The notes under the pieces were generated by a model. The model did not search any database. It saw only the letters and a list, made by a program, of their open reading frames with translations, and had not been told where the DNA came from. From DATJGR01 sp963812255 (GTDB taxonomy: Bacteria > Pseudomonadota > Gammaproteobacteria > Pseudomonadales > Azotimanducaceae), in the NCBI GenBank assembly GCA_963812255.1, contig CAWEUM010000001.1:1-64000 (forward strand): a stretch of DNA of 64,000 nt. Direction: 5' to 3'. A program made the position numbers and the translations under genes. How positions within the stretch are numbered: position 1 is the stretch's first letter; every line of letters starts with the position of its first letter. Below, piece after piece: positions 37,865 to 46,742 of the stretch.

Positions 37865-38923
37865 ATGATGGGAACCTTCGAACGTTATCTATCGTTGTGG
37901 GTCGCACTGTGCATCGTGGCTGGTGTTTCGCTGGGCAGTCTGTTGCCGGGCGTGTTCCAATTCCTCGCCGCCCTCCAATATGGCTCGGTCAACTTCGTCG
38001 TCGCGGCGCTGATCTGGTTCATGGTCTATCCGATGATGGTAGCGGTGGACTTTGCCAGCCTCACGCGGATTCAGGAGCGCCCCAAGGGGCTCGTGATCAC
38101 GCTGGTGGTGAACTGGCTGATCAAGCCGTTCACGATCGCCGCATTGGGCGTTCTGTTCTTCCGCCATCTGTTCGCTGATCTCATCGACCCCGTCAACGCC
38201 GGACAATACATTGCGGGGCTGATCCTGCTCGGCGCCGCGCCGTGCACGGCGATGGTTTTCGTCTGGTCGCAGCTGACCGGGGGTGATCCGGCCTACACGC
38301 TGGTGCAGGTGTCGCTGAACGATGTCGTCATGGTGTTTGCGTTCGCGCCCATCGTGGCGCTGTTGCTCGGCGTCACCGACATTGCAGTGCCGTGGGAAAC
38401 GCTCCTGCTGTCGGTAGCGCTGTACGTCGTCGTGCCATTGATTGCCGGCGCCATCACGCGCACGCGTCTGACGCGTCACGCCGACACCACCAGTGAGGTT
38501 GTCGCCGAAATCGCGCGTTTCACCAGCAGCATCAAACCGCTTTCGATTGTCGGCTTGCTCGCGACGGTGACTCTGCTATTCGGATTTCAGGGGACCGTCA
38601 TTCTCCAGCAACCGGCACTGATCGGTCTGATTGCGGTGCCATTGCTGATTCAGTCCTACGGCATCTTTGCACTCGCCTACGGCGCGGCCTGTTTATGGCG
38701 GGTGCCGTTCAATATCGCGGCGCCGTGTGCACTCATCGGGACGTCGAACTTCTTCGAACTCGCAGTTGCGGTGGCCATTGGTCTGTTCGGACTGAATTCA
38801 GGCGCTGCCCTCGTCACCGTCGTCGGCGTACTCGTAGAAGTGCCAGTGATGCTGTCACTGGTCGCATTCGCGAACCGCACCCAGGGTTGGTTCGACGGCG
38901 CCGCCGAACACCAGAGACAATGA
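37865..38923 (+). CDS. acr3: ACR3-family arsenite efflux transporter
   Basis: A 352-aa inner-membrane carrier with ten hydrophobic helices, the usual ACR3 length and topology. The conserved cysteine of helix 4 is Cys127 in GAAPCTAMVFVWS, and the glutamate in the later helix is in TSNFFELAVAVAI. It pumps arsenite out of the cell. No arsR or arsC lies next to it, and the SDR in front may share its transcript, so it is an unusual context for an arsenic gene. Confidence 0.88.
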   Translation: MMGTFERYLSLWVALCIVAGVSLGSLLPGVFQFLAALQYGSVNFVVAALIWFMVYPMMVAVDFASLTRIQERPKGLVITLVVNWLIKPFTIAALGVLFFRHLFADLIDPVNAGQYIAGLILLGAAPCTAMVFVWSQLTGGDPAYTLVQVSLNDVVMVFAFAPIVALLLGVTDIAVPWETLLLSVALYVVVPLIAGAITRTRLTRHADTTSEVVAEIARFTSSIKPLSIVGLLATVTLLFGFQGTVILQQPALIGLIAVPLLIQSYGIFALAYGAACLWRVPFNIAAPCALIGTSNFFELAVAVAIGLFGLNSGAALVTVVGVLVEVPVMLSLVAFANRTQGWFDGAAEHQRQ

Positions 38924-38958
38924 AGGTAGCCGTCCCGCATTCGGGCCAAGATGCGCTT

Positions 38959-39237
38959 TCATGTCCATGCCCTGCGCAGATACGAGCCGGCGACCAGGTT
39001 CACGTGTTCGTGATGGTCCTGCTTTAGGCGGCGGTTGGACGCCTGAATCTCTTGCCGCTCCAGTTGCGACAAGTCCTCATCAAGAATCTGCTTTGGCGCC
39101 ATACCGGCGATGTGAAGGGATGAAGCGATTTGCTTCATACCGATGCCAGCACGGTACATCTCTACAACCTCCAAACGAAGGTCTACTGGATAACCGATTC
39201 GTTGCTGTTCCTGGGTCTCGATGATCTCGGTGCTCAT
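38959..39237 (-). CDS. small HTH protein, possibly a transposase-orfA-like remnant
   Basis: A 92-aa frame from ATG 39237 with an AAGGAG site about ten bases ahead. YPVDLRLEVVEMYRAGIGMKQIASSL has the spacing of the helix-turn-helix of IS3-type OrfA or Hin-like proteins. The tail QLERQEIQASNRRLKQDHHEH could be the short coiled coil of such proteins. There is no orfB or terminal repeat nearby. If it is a transposase part it is a fragment, and otherwise an unknown DNA-binding protein. Confidence 0.45.
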   Translation of the reverse strand: MSTEIIETQEQQRIGYPVDLRLEVVEMYRAGIGMKQIASSLHIAGMAPKQILDEDLSQLERQEIQASNRRLKQDHHEHVNLVAGSYLRRAWT

Positions 39238-39541
39238 TCTGCGGTGCTCCTTCCCGATATGCGTTTCTTTACTTGGAGGGCGAGTGTGCGCCGAAAGCAG
39301 CCTGTCCGGTGGAAGATTGCGCGAAGCAGGAATACTCCCGTCGCGGGCCCGGCGAACCGGATTACCGAATTCGGCTCGCTGGTCAAACGAGCGCGCCATA
39401 GCGGCTGTACATCGATCGAGACGAACCCAATAGATCACGGGATCGCTAGCGGTGTTCGACAGATTCGCTTGCCCGCATCGGATGCTGAGCGTTTGAAGGG
39501 CCGGTTTGAATGCAAGAGTGCTAGTCTCGCGGTAAAGGACG
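39238..39541. other. 304-bp gap without a recognised gene
   Basis: No convincing coding or regulatory element was seen between the HTH gene and the permease stop. The permease operon ends here without a clear terminator. Confidence 0.25.
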
Positions 39542-40708
39542 TCACACGACGACCCTCAACCCATCGGTAACCGAGTGCCGCACGGCCCGCCATGCCGGCA
39601 AGACACCGCCGGCGAGGCCGACAACGCATGCCCAGAGCATACCGGTGCCAAAAAGCCGCCAGCCGAAATCCATTTCCAGCACCGCCCCGTTCGTGCTGAT
39701 GGCGACGCCGTTGAGGAGGAACCAGGCGACGCCAGCGCCAAGCAACGCGCCGATCACCGCCAACACCACTGCTTCAGCGACGACCGACACGAAGATCGGA
39801 AGAGATCCGAACCCGAGCGCTCTCAGCGTCGCAATCTCGACGGTTCGCGTCGCCACCGAGTTATACATCGTGTTGAGCGCGCCAACCAATGCGCCCGCCG
39901 CCATGATGGAACCCACCACATAGGCGACGACATAGAAGAGCGACGATGCATTCTTCGACTGCGCTTCGTAGTAGTCCTGCTGCCGCAGGACATCGACCAG
40001 CGCGCGTGGATCCGCCTTCAGGGCGGATTCCAGTCGCGGAAACACATCCGGCGACTTCATGCGGACCGTCGCTGTGTTGTACAAGGTGCGGTTGGAGGCG
40101 GACATCAGCGTTGGTGCGTCGGCGATGATCTCGGACTCGTGGATGTCGCCGTTGCTCGAGAAAACACCAACCACTTTCCACGTCGCGCCGTAGATCGAAA
40201 TCTCACCGCCCAGGTCCAGATTGGCAAACTCTCGGGATGCCAACCGCCCCACGACGAGTTCGTAGACGCCGGATTTGAACGGCCGCCCTCGAATCAGTTG
40301 CAGCTGCGGATTGAGTTCGAAGCCGGTCTCGTTCCAGCCTCGCAGCGCCACGTTGACTACCCGATCGCTATCTCGAACCGGCAACCTCGCAGCGAGGACA
40401 GCTTCGAGGGACACGGCAGGTTTCCCATCGGGCAATCGGGCGATGCCCGGCGCACTCTCGATCGCGACTTCGGCCTCACGCGGCAAACTGCTCAAACCCT
40501 CGTTCGTCGCACCTTCACGCAGGACCATCGCGTGGTCTTCTCGCGACGCGCGCTCGAGAGTGGCTTCGATTCCCGTCGCCATCGCGAGCACCGAAACGAG
40601 CACGGCGACTGCACTGGCAACCCCGATGCATGCCGCGAGGGACTGGCCCGGACGATTGACGATCGCAAGGAGGTTGACCGCCGTGATACGGATCGTCTGT
40701 CGCAGCAT
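39542..40708 (-). CDS. FtsX-like ABC transporter permease (second gene)
   Basis: A 388-aa permease of the MacB/LolE/DevC type: an N-terminal helix (about 20-45), a long periplasmic domain (EATLERASREDHAMVLREG onward), and three C-terminal helices with VGSIMAAGALVGALNTMYNSVATRTVEIATLRALGF, the FtsX cytoplasmic coupling segment. ATG 40708 overlaps the preceding stop by one base (TGATG). It pairs with the upstream permease. No ATPase gene stands in the operon. Confidence 0.85.
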   Translation of the reverse strand: MLRQTIRITAVNLLAIVNRPGQSLAACIGVASAVAVLVSVLAMATGIEATLERASREDHAMVLREGATNEGLSSLPREAEVAIESAPGIARLPDGKPAVSLEAVLAARLPVRDSDRVVNVALRGWNETGFELNPQLQLIRGRPFKSGVYELVVGRLASREFANLDLGGEISIYGATWKVVGVFSSNGDIHESEIIADAPTLMSASNRTLYNTATVRMKSPDVFPRLESALKADPRALVDVLRQQDYYEAQSKNASSLFYVVAYVVGSIMAAGALVGALNTMYNSVATRTVEIATLRALGFGSLPIFVSVVAEAVVLAVIGALLGAGVAWFLLNGVAISTNGAVLEMDFGWRLFGTGMLWACVVGLAGGVLPAWRAVRHSVTDGLRVVV

Positions 40709-41865
40709 CAACGCCCGCCGATGGCCTCGACGATGCTCAGGCGCCGAGCACGCCAGGCCGGCCAGGCAGCAACTGCAAAGGCGATGGCGAGTGCCAAACC
40801 GAACCCCTCGACATAGATGTCGGCCGGCAGCGGCAGCGACTGCATGCCAATCACCTGCAGCGCGGCTGGGAACGCTCGTCCAGCCAACGTCAGACCGACA
40901 GCTGCCGAAACGAGGCTGAGCAGGACTGACTCGGTGAGCACGATTCGGAATACGGCGCCGTCGGTGAAGCCGAGGGACTTCAGCACCCCGAACTCGGGTA
41001 TGCGTTCCCGCACCGATTGAATCATCGTAGTGCTGGTCATGAACATCAGCGCGAACACCACCGATCCCAGAATCGAATCGACGAACAGGCTCAGGTTGCC
41101 GAGTTCCTGAATACCTTGCGCGATGAACTGCTTCTCCGACATCGACTTGGTCTCGTAGGAGGAGTTCGCAAACGCATCGTCGACGCGCTTACCGACGTCA
41201 TCCAGATCACTGGCGTCGCCTATCGTCGCGATAAACCTCGACGTGGTGCCCGTCTCTTCGACGCGACCGCCATCGAGGTACTCGTAATGGAAGTACGCCC
41301 GGTCGGCAAAAACCTGGTCCGAGTTGGGGTCGGTGTTGTGGATTGCAACGATCTTGAACGGCCAGTTCTTGGACCCGTCTGCGTTGGTCCAGGCGACCGA
41401 AGTCATCGGCAACGTATCGCCGAGTTTCAGGTTGAAGCGTGCCGCAATCTTTGCGCCGATGGTGATGCCATCGCGGGTTTCTCGCAGCGCCTCACGCTGA
41501 TCGCTGGGCAGATCGATTTCAGGGTAGGCGACGAGAAATGCCTCGAGATCGGTGCCTAGTATCGGAAACCACTGCGTGTTGTTCTGGTAGTAGGCGCCAA
41601 GCCAATCGATCGGCATAGCATTGGTGACGCCTTCGATCGACGCGATCCGCTGCTGGTACGCTAACGGCAAACGCACGGCATCGCTCGCGCGTCCGACAAT
41701 GTGGATACGCGAATCACTTAAGTTTGCGATCGTGGTATCGAGGCTCGCCACCACACCGTGCATCATGCCAAACAGCAGAAATGCCACGGCTATCGCCAAC
41801 CCATTGAGAATAGATCTGACTGGACGCCGGCGTAGACCTGCCCAGATGAGATCGGCGAACGTCAT
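40708..41865 (-). CDS. FtsX-like ABC transporter permease (first gene)
   Basis: A 385-aa paralogous permease with the same plan: FADLIWAGLRRRPVRSILNGLAIAVAF at the start, a periplasmic part of about 210 residues, and the C-terminal helices with RERIPEFGVLKSLGFTDGAV as coupling segment. ATG 41865 has GGGGAGA five bases ahead, and a longer start at 41886 does not. In most genomes such pairs are accompanied by a LolD/MacB-type ATPase and an HlyD adaptor, neither of which is here, so the ATPase must come from elsewhere. Confidence 0.85.
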   Translation of the reverse strand: MTFADLIWAGLRRRPVRSILNGLAIAVAFLLFGMMHGVVASLDTTIANLSDSRIHIVGRASDAVRLPLAYQQRIASIEGVTNAMPIDWLGAYYQNNTQWFPILGTDLEAFLVAYPEIDLPSDQREALRETRDGITIGAKIAARFNLKLGDTLPMTSVAWTNADGSKNWPFKIVAIHNTDPNSDQVFADRAYFHYEYLDGGRVEETGTTSRFIATIGDASDLDDVGKRVDDAFANSSYETKSMSEKQFIAQGIQELGNLSLFVDSILGSVVFALMFMTSTTMIQSVRERIPEFGVLKSLGFTDGAVFRIVLTESVLLSLVSAAVGLTLAGRAFPAALQVIGMQSLPLPADIYVEGFGLALAIAFAVAAWPAWRARRLSIVEAIGGR

Positions 41866-41990
41866 GTCGTCTCCCCAGGACAACATTGGTGAGATTGGAA
41901 CAGCAGCCGGCGCTCAAAGCAAACCCGTGGATCTCGACACGCCATGCGGAATGGTCGGACCGCGGCCAATGTTCTGCGCAGGCCTTCACT

Positions 41991-42246
41991 CAGTCGGGCG
42001 GATCGGCGGCAACACCCCCGTTCGATGTGGCCAATGAGGCCGTTGTGCATTCGGCATTCGAGGCGATGGCGCGACTCGACATACTCGTTAACGACGTCGG
42101 GACGCGGCGGTTGCGACATGCGCCGATCAGCCGCGAGCATAAGCCGTGCCCGGAGCCTAGCTCGGCGATGTCACGCCGAGCTGCCGAAGTACTTCATGGA
42201 CATTCAAGCCAGAATTGCGCTGAGCGTGGCTGATGGTGCCGTTTAA
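41991..42246 (+). pseudogene. short-chain dehydrogenase fragment
   Basis: A forward frame reads SGGSAATPPFDVANEAVV, then HSAFEAMARLDILVNDVG. This is the SDR segment from the acidic D-V after beta-3 to the NNAG motif, with NDVG replacing NNAG. Neither the cofactor loop nor the YxxxK site is present before or after it, and the frame becomes unrecognisable by about 42140. It is a remnant of 40-50 recognisable residues next to other SDR debris. Confidence 0.6.
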
Positions 42247-42256
42247 CCACGCTCGG

Positions 42257-43136
42257 CTAGTTGCGGCCGCGCGGTGGACGCGGCACCAGAACCGGCGTAC
42301 GCGCCTTGTACGCTTGGTATTCGGGATCGTCGCCCCAGCGCCGCTTGCCCCGCGCCTCCAGCAACGGTACGCCGCTGATGAAATTCAGCAGCACGAATAC
42401 GAACAGCGGCGAGACCATCGTGATCCATCGCCAGCCCGAAAGTGCTTCCGCCGCGATCAACGCAAACACCGAGCCACAAGGTGATCTCGCCGAAATAGTT
42501 CGGGTGCCGCGACCATGCCCACAGTCCCGTCGTGATGAAGCGACCCTGATTCCGTAAATCACGCTTGAATGCGCGCTTCTGTGCATCTGCTGCGGCTTCG
42601 ATCGCAAAGCCCGCGAACCACAACCCCACACCCACCCAGGCCAGCGCGCCCATGGGTACCGATTGCGTTGCTGTCATTGCCGCGAGACCGGCCGCTAGCG
42701 TCAGCAGCACCCACAAACCCTGGATCGTCCAAGTCATCAGGAAGCGAGGAAACGAGTACTTCAGTTCGTCGAAGCGGCCGTCGGCGCCCTCGCGTCTTAC
42801 GCGCGAGAACAGGAAACTGCCGAGGCGCACCGCCCACACCGCGACCAGCAGCGCGATGACGCCGGCGCGATCGTCGCCGGTGCCGGCCCACAGCGCCAAG
42901 GCGATCACCGTCAGATATGTCAGCGAGCCGGTGAGATCGAAGAAGTGTTCGGTATGCGCCAGGAACGACGGCACGAACACGAGCCACTGCACGGCGTACG
43001 CGACAAACGCGCAGCACACGAACAACGGCCAGCCGTGCCAATACACGCTGTCCTGTCCGCCCGCAAACGCTACTGCGGCGCCGACCGCCAGCGCAGCCGC
43101 CGTACCCAACCAGCCCTGCATGTCTGCACTCTTCAC
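42257..43136 (-). pseudogene. DUF1295 (steroid 5-alpha-reductase-like) membrane protein with a frameshift
   Basis: The 5' part, from GTG 43136, encodes the N-terminal helices and the family motif LRNQGRFITTGLWAWSRHPNY, FGEITLWLGV. The continuation (VFALIAAEALSGWRWITMV, GKRRWGDDPEYQAYKARTP) lies in another frame ending at 42257. A one- or two-base indel near 42468-42476 joins them. All expected parts of a protein of about 290 aa are there, so it is a recent frameshift or a sequencing error. Homologues are NADPH-linked reductases or ER-type membrane enzymes of unknown substrate. Confidence 0.8.
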
Positions 43137-43264
43137 GTCCGTCCCTTCGGCAATGTATTAGCGTCAGGTTCACCCTCCGCCACTTTGAGTCCGCCTCAGT
43201 CAACCACCTTGACGAGTTCTATCGTCTGCCCTCGTTGGCGAACCATCGAGCGCGCCGGGTCTGC

Positions 43265-43481
43265 TCAGAGGCCGACGACCCGGCGCACAATCACGTCGAG
43301 AATTCGCACCGACAAAAGATCGCGCAGTGCGATCAGTGGCACGTAGCTCGCCGCGGGCGACGTACCGCAACTTCGGACGCCGTGCTCCCACCGCGATCAG
43401 GATGCCCGCTGCGGCGAGCGCCAACGCGGCAGCCTTGCCGATGCCTAACGACGCACCGGTGATCAGGATGCGTTTGCTCAC
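43265..43481 (-). pseudogene. short-chain dehydrogenase with internal deletion
   Basis: From GTG 43481 the frame encodes a complete SDR start, VSKRILITGASLGIGKAAAL and then LALAAAGILIAVGARR, after which similarity stops. In another frame directly afterwards comes YVPLIALRDLLSVRILDVIV-like text ending RRVVGL and TGA at 43265. This resembles the C-terminal tail of membrane-associated SDRs. So the two ends of one gene may be joined with about 190 residues missing. The N-terminal identification is firm and the C-terminal one is tentative. Confidence 0.6.
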
Positions 43482-43491
43482 ATCTACCCCC

Positions 43492-44526
43492 TTATACCAA
43501 CTGTTGGGCCAACAGACTATCGGCCGTAGCAACGATAGCTTCGCGATTCGAACGCGGTGCGAATCCCAGGATCTTGCGCGCCTGACTCGTGTCGCAATCG
43601 CGCCGCACGCCGAGTTCAAACGTCACACCACGGGTCACCGGATCGAACAGCGCCGCGGCGCGCACCGCCCAGTTCGGCAGGCGCAACTTCGGCATTTTGT
43701 TCGCGTAGTTCGGCAGGTGGTCGCTCAGCACCGCCGCGATCTCTTCCATCCACATGAAGTCGTTGGCGCAGAGAAAACGTTTTCCGGCTGCATCGGCATG
43801 CGTCATCGCACGCACGTGCAGGTCCGCCACGTCGCGCACGTCGATCAACGGAAAGCCGAGCCGCGGCATGCCGGGAAAGTCGCCCTTCAACAGCTTCAGC
43901 ACGATCTCCGCCGAGGTACCGTAGTCCTTTTCGAGCACCGGTCCTAGGACCGCGCCGGGATTGATGGTCGTCAGTTCCATGCCGCTGCGGTCGGTCTTCA
44001 TGAACTCCCAGGCTGCGCGCTCGGCATAGGTCTTGGAGCGGGTGTACGCAGAATTGTCCGCACCATCGGGATCCGACCAATCCGCCTCAGTGAACGGCCG
44101 GTCGATGTTGCCACGGCCGTAGACGATCGCAGCGGTGGACGACGTCATCACGACCCGCTCAACCCCGGTGGCAGCCGCGGCGCGCAGGACCCGTAACGCC
44201 CCGTCCCGGGCCGGTTCGATCAGTTCGGCCGGATTCTTCGGCGCGACGCGCGGAATGGGCGATGCGACATGCAGCACATAGTCGGCGCCCGTCACCGCCT
44301 GCCGCCAACCGGAGTCGCCGCCGAGATCGGCTTCGAACCAGGTGATCGGCACGGCTGCGCCGTTGGCCTCGCGCAGCACCTGCTCGATTGCAGGCGCGCG
44401 GCCGAGCGACCGCAACGTGGCGCGCAACGCGAAGCCCGCGGCGTGAAGATTCAGTATGCAGTGGCTCGCGATGAAGCCGGATCCGCCGGTGACCAGTACG
44501 GTAGGCCGGTCGTTCGATTGACTCAT
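43492..44526 (-). CDS. NAD(P)-dependent epimerase/aldehyde reductase (dihydroflavonol-reductase-like)
   Basis: A 344-aa extended SDR: cofactor loop TGGSGFIA (13-20), VMTSSTAAIVYG with the catalytic Ser/Thr region, Tyr161 and Lys165 in YTRSK, and NPGAVLGPVL after it. This matches bacterial aldehyde/ketone reductases of the DFR group, which reduce carbonyls with NADPH. It follows the TetR gene by 21 bp in the same direction, so TetR and reductase are a self-contained inducible unit. Confidence 0.86.
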   Translation of the reverse strand: MSQSNDRPTVLVTGGSGFIASHCILNLHAAGFALRATLRSLGRAPAIEQVLREANGAAVPITWFEADLGGDSGWRQAVTGADYVLHVASPIPRVAPKNPAELIEPARDGALRVLRAAAATGVERVVMTSSTAAIVYGRGNIDRPFTEADWSDPDGADNSAYTRSKTYAERAAWEFMKTDRSGMELTTINPGAVLGPVLEKDYGTSAEIVLKLLKGDFPGMPRLGFPLIDVRDVADLHVRAMTHADAAGKRFLCANDFMWMEEIAAVLSDHLPNYANKMPKLRLPNWAVRAAALFDPVTRGVTFELGVRRDCDTSQARKILGFAPRSNREAIVATADSLLAQQLV

Positions 44527-44547
44527 CGGATCGATCCTCGTTGGAAG

Positions 44548-45183
44548 CTAAATGGGCCGCAGAATGAGCGGCAGCATGTCGGTGAGCGCTTGTGCGAAGT
44601 CGATGCGAAAGATCGCGAGATCCTCCCGCTTCAACGCGCGCCGCACCGCCGGACTCGGCGACGCTATGTGATGCAGGCCGATGACGACCGCGTGCAATCT
44701 GACCAACACGGCCGCGCCGGAACCGCGCGGCCAGCGCAGCGCGGTATCCAATCGCGCACCCAGCTCGACGACGCGCCCGCGCAGGAACCGTTTGAACTCC
44801 AGGACGTGCACATCGCCGATGTTGTGCTCGAGCACGGTGTGCAGAATGCTGAGCAAGCGCGGCAGCAATGGCGTCTCATCGATCGCCGCCGCCAGGATGC
44901 GCACCGCCTCATCTCGCGCAATCCGGCCGTGGACCGCCTGATTGACCTTCGCGAACCAGGCCTCGAGCGTCGCTTCGGTCAGTGTCAGGAATAGCGCTTC
45001 CTTGGTCGGGAAATACAGGTATAGCGTCCCCTTCGCGAGACCCGCCCGGCGCGCCACGTCCGCCATATTGATGTCCGGAAACGACTCGCGCGCGATCAGC
45101 TCGCTCGCAATGTCGAGGATCGCCTGTCGGCGCTGCTGGCGCTGCCCGTCGTCCCGTGCGCGCTTCCACGTGGCTTCGGCCAT
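44548..45183 (-). CDS. TetR/AcrR-family regulator of the reductase operon
   Basis: A 211-aa repressor. HTH: QAILDIASELIARESFPDINMADVARRAGLAKGTLYLYFPTKEALF (about 20-65, read in pieces). The C-terminal half is helical. It is the first gene of a two-gene operon with the reductase and has a strong set of inverted half-sites at its own start, so autorepression and induction by an aldehyde or xenobiotic are likely. Confidence 0.87.
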   Translation of the reverse strand: MAEATWKRARDDGQRQQRRQAILDIASELIARESFPDINMADVARRAGLAKGTLYLYFPTKEALFLTLTEATLEAWFAKVNQAVHGRIARDEAVRILAAAIDETPLLPRLLSILHTVLEHNIGDVHVLEFKRFLRGRVVELGARLDTALRWPRGSGAAVLVRLHAVVIGLHHIASPSPAVRRALKREDLAIFRIDFAQALTDMLPLILRPI

Positions 45184-45184
45184 G

Positions 45185-45239
45185 ATGACCGCAATTAATG
45201 ACTCACGGTCATTTGATCATCATAACTGACCGTCGGTCA
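45185..45239. promoter_or_regulatory. repeated TGACCG operator half-sites of the TetR operon
   Basis: TGACCG occurs at 45186 and 45227, and its complement CGGTCA at 45206 and 45234. The last two form a perfect 13-bp palindrome, TGACCG-T-CGGTCA (45227-45239). Successive half-sites start 20 to 21 bp apart, two helical turns. The first copy overlaps the TetR start codon. This layout suits cooperative binding of two TetR dimers. Confidence 0.65.
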
Positions 45240-45283
45240 ATTAAGAGCGCGCGAAACATTGTCGGCGCGTATCAGCCGCTCGA

Positions 45284-45901
45284 TCACTGCATGTCGATCT
45301 CGAGCCAGATTTCGTTGCGGCGCATGAACGGCAGGCTGAACGGCGAGTTGTAGCGCGCCCACTGAGGCTCGCCGATCGCGATGAGTCCATCGCGCCGCAT
45401 CGCGTCGCGCAACGCCGCGAGTTCTTCCCCGTAGCGCGCGAGCGACCAGCCGCCTTTGTAGGTGCGCACTGCGACCAACCGATCAGGCTGCTGGCGCAAC
45501 CGCACGCGTACATCGTTCGGTTTCGGCAGCGTCTGCAGCGTGTACTTCGACGGCATGGTGAACTGCACAACGTAGGTACCCGGTGTAGCGCCCGGTTGCT
45601 GCATGACCGGTGCCTTCATCGCGATCGTTTCCGATGGCGCCTGAAGGACCGGCGCGGTCATCGCGATCGACTGCTGGCTCTGGTTCGCGCCGAAGATGTA
45701 CTTCGCGAGAATGCGGAATCCGGCGTTACCGGCGTCGGTCTGCGAACCCGCAACTTCGGTCTCGGCGACGCAGTAGCCGGCATAGCGACGCAGTTCGTAT
45801 CCGTCGGCCTTGCGGACGACCTCATAACCGGGTTCTTCGATGGCCATCGCGGGGCAGACTCCGATCAGCGCCAGCAGAATGAGCAGCGTTGCGCGCCGCA
45901 T
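45284..45901 (-). CDS. SOUL-family haem-binding protein
   Basis: A 205-aa protein with a cleavable signal peptide (MRRATLLILLALIGVCPAMA). The SOUL domain starts EEPGYEVVRKADGYELRRY. The conserved blocks IAMTAPVLQAP, FTMPSKYTLQTLPKP and the end ARYNSPFSLPFMRRNEIWLE are all present. These proteins bind tetrapyrroles, and the bacterial periplasmic ones are uncharacterised. ATG 45901 touches the stop of an upstream unidentified frame (TGATG). Confidence 0.85.
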   Translation of the reverse strand: MRRATLLILLALIGVCPAMAIEEPGYEVVRKADGYELRRYAGYCVAETEVAGSQTDAGNAGFRILAKYIFGANQSQQSIAMTAPVLQAPSETIAMKAPVMQQPGATPGTYVVQFTMPSKYTLQTLPKPNDVRVRLRQQPDRLVAVRTYKGGWSLARYGEELAALRDAMRRDGLIAIGEPQWARYNSPFSLPFMRRNEIWLEIDMQ

Positions 45902-46219
45902 CAGCGCATTGGCGCAGCCAACCATTCTTCGATGTCGCGGTTGGCGCGTCCAGCGATCGCCGCACTCGGCGCGAGGCTGTCGAAGCCGCGCGGTGCACAC
46001 GTCGACGGATGCGGCCATCGTTGAATCCTCCAGGAAATGAGCGACGTGACGCCAAGACGTTTCGCGTGGTTCTCGACGTCGCGCTGACGATATCGATCAT
46101 TCGCTGGCTCGGCGATCGACCGAGGGCGGGAATCAGCGCTTCGCAGGCCTTTCGGAATTTGCCTTTGCCGCATTCGTGAACCTCTTCGGGATTACCGAGT
46201 ATCTGATACGAAAAATGCG
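45902..46219. other. gap with one doubtful frame coupled to the SOUL gene
   Basis: A minus frame of about 90 codons (45901-46173) ends with IEEWLAAPMR, and its TGA overlaps the SOUL ATG. That suggests translational coupling, but the frame has no recognisable domain and a noise-like N-terminal half. It may be the tail of a decayed gene. Confidence 0.25.
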
Positions 46220-46453
46220 ATGACGGACATCCTCTTCTTTCCGATGACCGAATACTGGTCATTCTAGCTCGCATTCGCCGCATTCGTTCTCGCCATGCTC
46301 GCGCTCGACCTCGGCGTGCTCCATCGCGACGCGCACGAAGTCTCGAGTCGCGAGGCGGCGATCTGGAGCGCCGTCTGGGTATGCCTCGCACTCGCTTCAA
46401 ATGCGAGTCATCTCTACAAGGTACGGGCCCGCATGCGAAGCGGTCTAACTTGA
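46220..46453 (+). pseudogene. TerC-family membrane protein, truncated with an in-frame stop
   Basis: From ATG 46220 the frame reads FFPMTEYWSF, a TAG stop at 46265, then LAFAAFVLAMLALDLGVLHR, DAHEVSSREAAIWSAVWV. This is the first helix and the hallmark DLGVxxR...HxVSxxEA-W segment of TerC/Alx metal-resistance proteins. Identity ends after about 65 codons, whereas intact members have 300 or more residues. Both a nonsense codon and a 3' deletion are present. Confidence 0.78.
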
Positions 46454-46742
46454 ACACTCCGCAATACGCGCCGCCGCGACAGCGGAAGTCACGCCACGCA
46501 GTCGCACTTGAGCGATGTGACGAAGGCGGCGAGCCAACTCCAAGCACGGTTCGTGACGAGCCAAAGCTCGCCGCGAACCGAGCAACGCTCTGAAGGTGCC
46601 GCGGTCACTGCGAGCAACGTTCGCTGTTGATCTTGTCTTGGAACTTGTGCCGGACCCGGATGTCGTGATGGGGCGAACGTGGCGGCTTCGTTTCCGCGCG
46701 CGGATCGTCGATCATGATCATCTTGCCCGGGACTGCACAAAC

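Noticed and set aside
38959..39237. Complete insertion sequence
   Set aside because: Only an OrfA-like HTH is seen; no OrfB, terminal inverted repeats or target duplication were found.
39575..40816. Forward open frame of 413 codons over the FtsX permeases
   Set aside because: Antisense to well-supported permeases with intact coupling segments, and low-complexity Arg/His/Asp composition.
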